Positions 34,562 to 34,656 of a stretch of 34,656 nt of DNA are shown piece by piece (the first letter of the stretch is position 1; each line of letters starts with the position of its first letter). Under the pieces are notes generated by a model. It worked only from the letters and a program-made list of their open reading frames with translations, ran no database searches and was not told the DNA's origin. This stretch comes from Streptomyces coffeae (lineage in GTDB: Bacteria; Actinomycetota; Actinomycetes; Streptomycetales; Streptomycetaceae), in assembly GCF_016741875.1 (NCBI RefSeq), contig NZ_JAERRF010000051.1, forward strand, positions 1 through 34,656, in the 5' to 3' direction. Both the position numbers and the translations under genes were made by a program.

Positions 34562-34656
34562 TGCCCTTGCCAGAAACCTCATCCGCCCTGGTAGGGGCCG
34601 GTGCATCGGGTTTCCCGAAATCTGGCCGCGGTCGTCTGAGCCGGCGCTCTCGCGCA
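34562..34656 (+). mobile_element. Left end of another IS copy, running out of the window
   Basis: These 95 bases are identical to 19408-19502 except for one base. In the earlier copy they lead directly into a transposase start codon about 30 bases further on, so a transposase gene should begin just beyond the end of this window. The match starts abruptly at TGCCCTTGCC, which is therefore taken as the IS end. Confidence 0.8.

Noticed and set aside
1..34656. CRISPR array
   Set aside because: No series of regularly spaced repeats with unique spacers was found; the repeats present are coding or two-copy only.

Overview
The window is high-GC DNA with GC-rich third codon positions, GTG starts and purine-rich ribosome binding sites, typical of Streptomyces or a close actinomycete. 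TTA leucine codons are nearly absent, which also fits. It reads as accessory DNA: at least seven insertion-sequence (IS) pieces, a tRNA-Pro 3' fragment that looks like an attachment site, and several broken genes.

Layout. (1) 1-60: the last bases of an IS, ending in its terminal repeat. (2) 599-15695: five tightly packed + strand genes, about 15 kb. They encode a ComEC-like metallo-beta-lactamase-fold protein with a very long insert, a 1458-residue protein that I match from memory to the DUF6603 family, a 755-residue unknown, a 1340-residue unknown ending in a discoidin-like domain, and a 676-residue protein with a discoidin-like domain, 12-residue repeats and a C-terminal head. This is the best candidate here for an undescribed system. 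(3) 15699-17869: three stacked IS remnants. (4) 17870-19318: a non-coding stretch, the tRNA-Pro fragment, and a HEPN gene paired with a degenerate nucleotidyltransferase-like partner. (5) 19316-20684: a decayed IS and scrap sequence. (6) 20685-22610: a TetR regulator and an anti-sigma-type ATPase. (7) 23037-29563: an apparent catabolic operon with two class III aminotransferases, an APC permease, an acetoacetyl-CoA synthetase-like ligase and an amidohydrolase cut off by an IS. (8) 29564-30796: that IS. (9) 30969-34411: a frameshifted sugar/inositol transporter, an IolG-type inositol dehydrogenase and an IolE-like TIM-barrel enzyme. (10) 34562-34656: the start of another IS copy that runs out of the window.

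How the genes fit together. The five-gene cluster has overlapping or nearly touching genes, each with its own ribosome binding site, so it is probably one transcript. Two of its genes carry a TTA codon, which in Streptomyces suggests dependence on the developmental tRNA gene bldA. The domains (hydrolase, large beta-rich protein, two discoidin proteins, a repeat fibre with a head) suggest a binding or surface-recognition assembly, but no phage-tail or secretion genes are present and the function is unknown. The catabolic operon makes sense as uptake of a beta-amino acid, transamination to a beta-keto acid and activation to the CoA thioester. The second aminotransferase keeps both substrate-binding arginines known from beta-phenylalanine aminotransferase. 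The last genes belong to inositol or inositol-like sugar use, although the transporter reading frame is broken twice.
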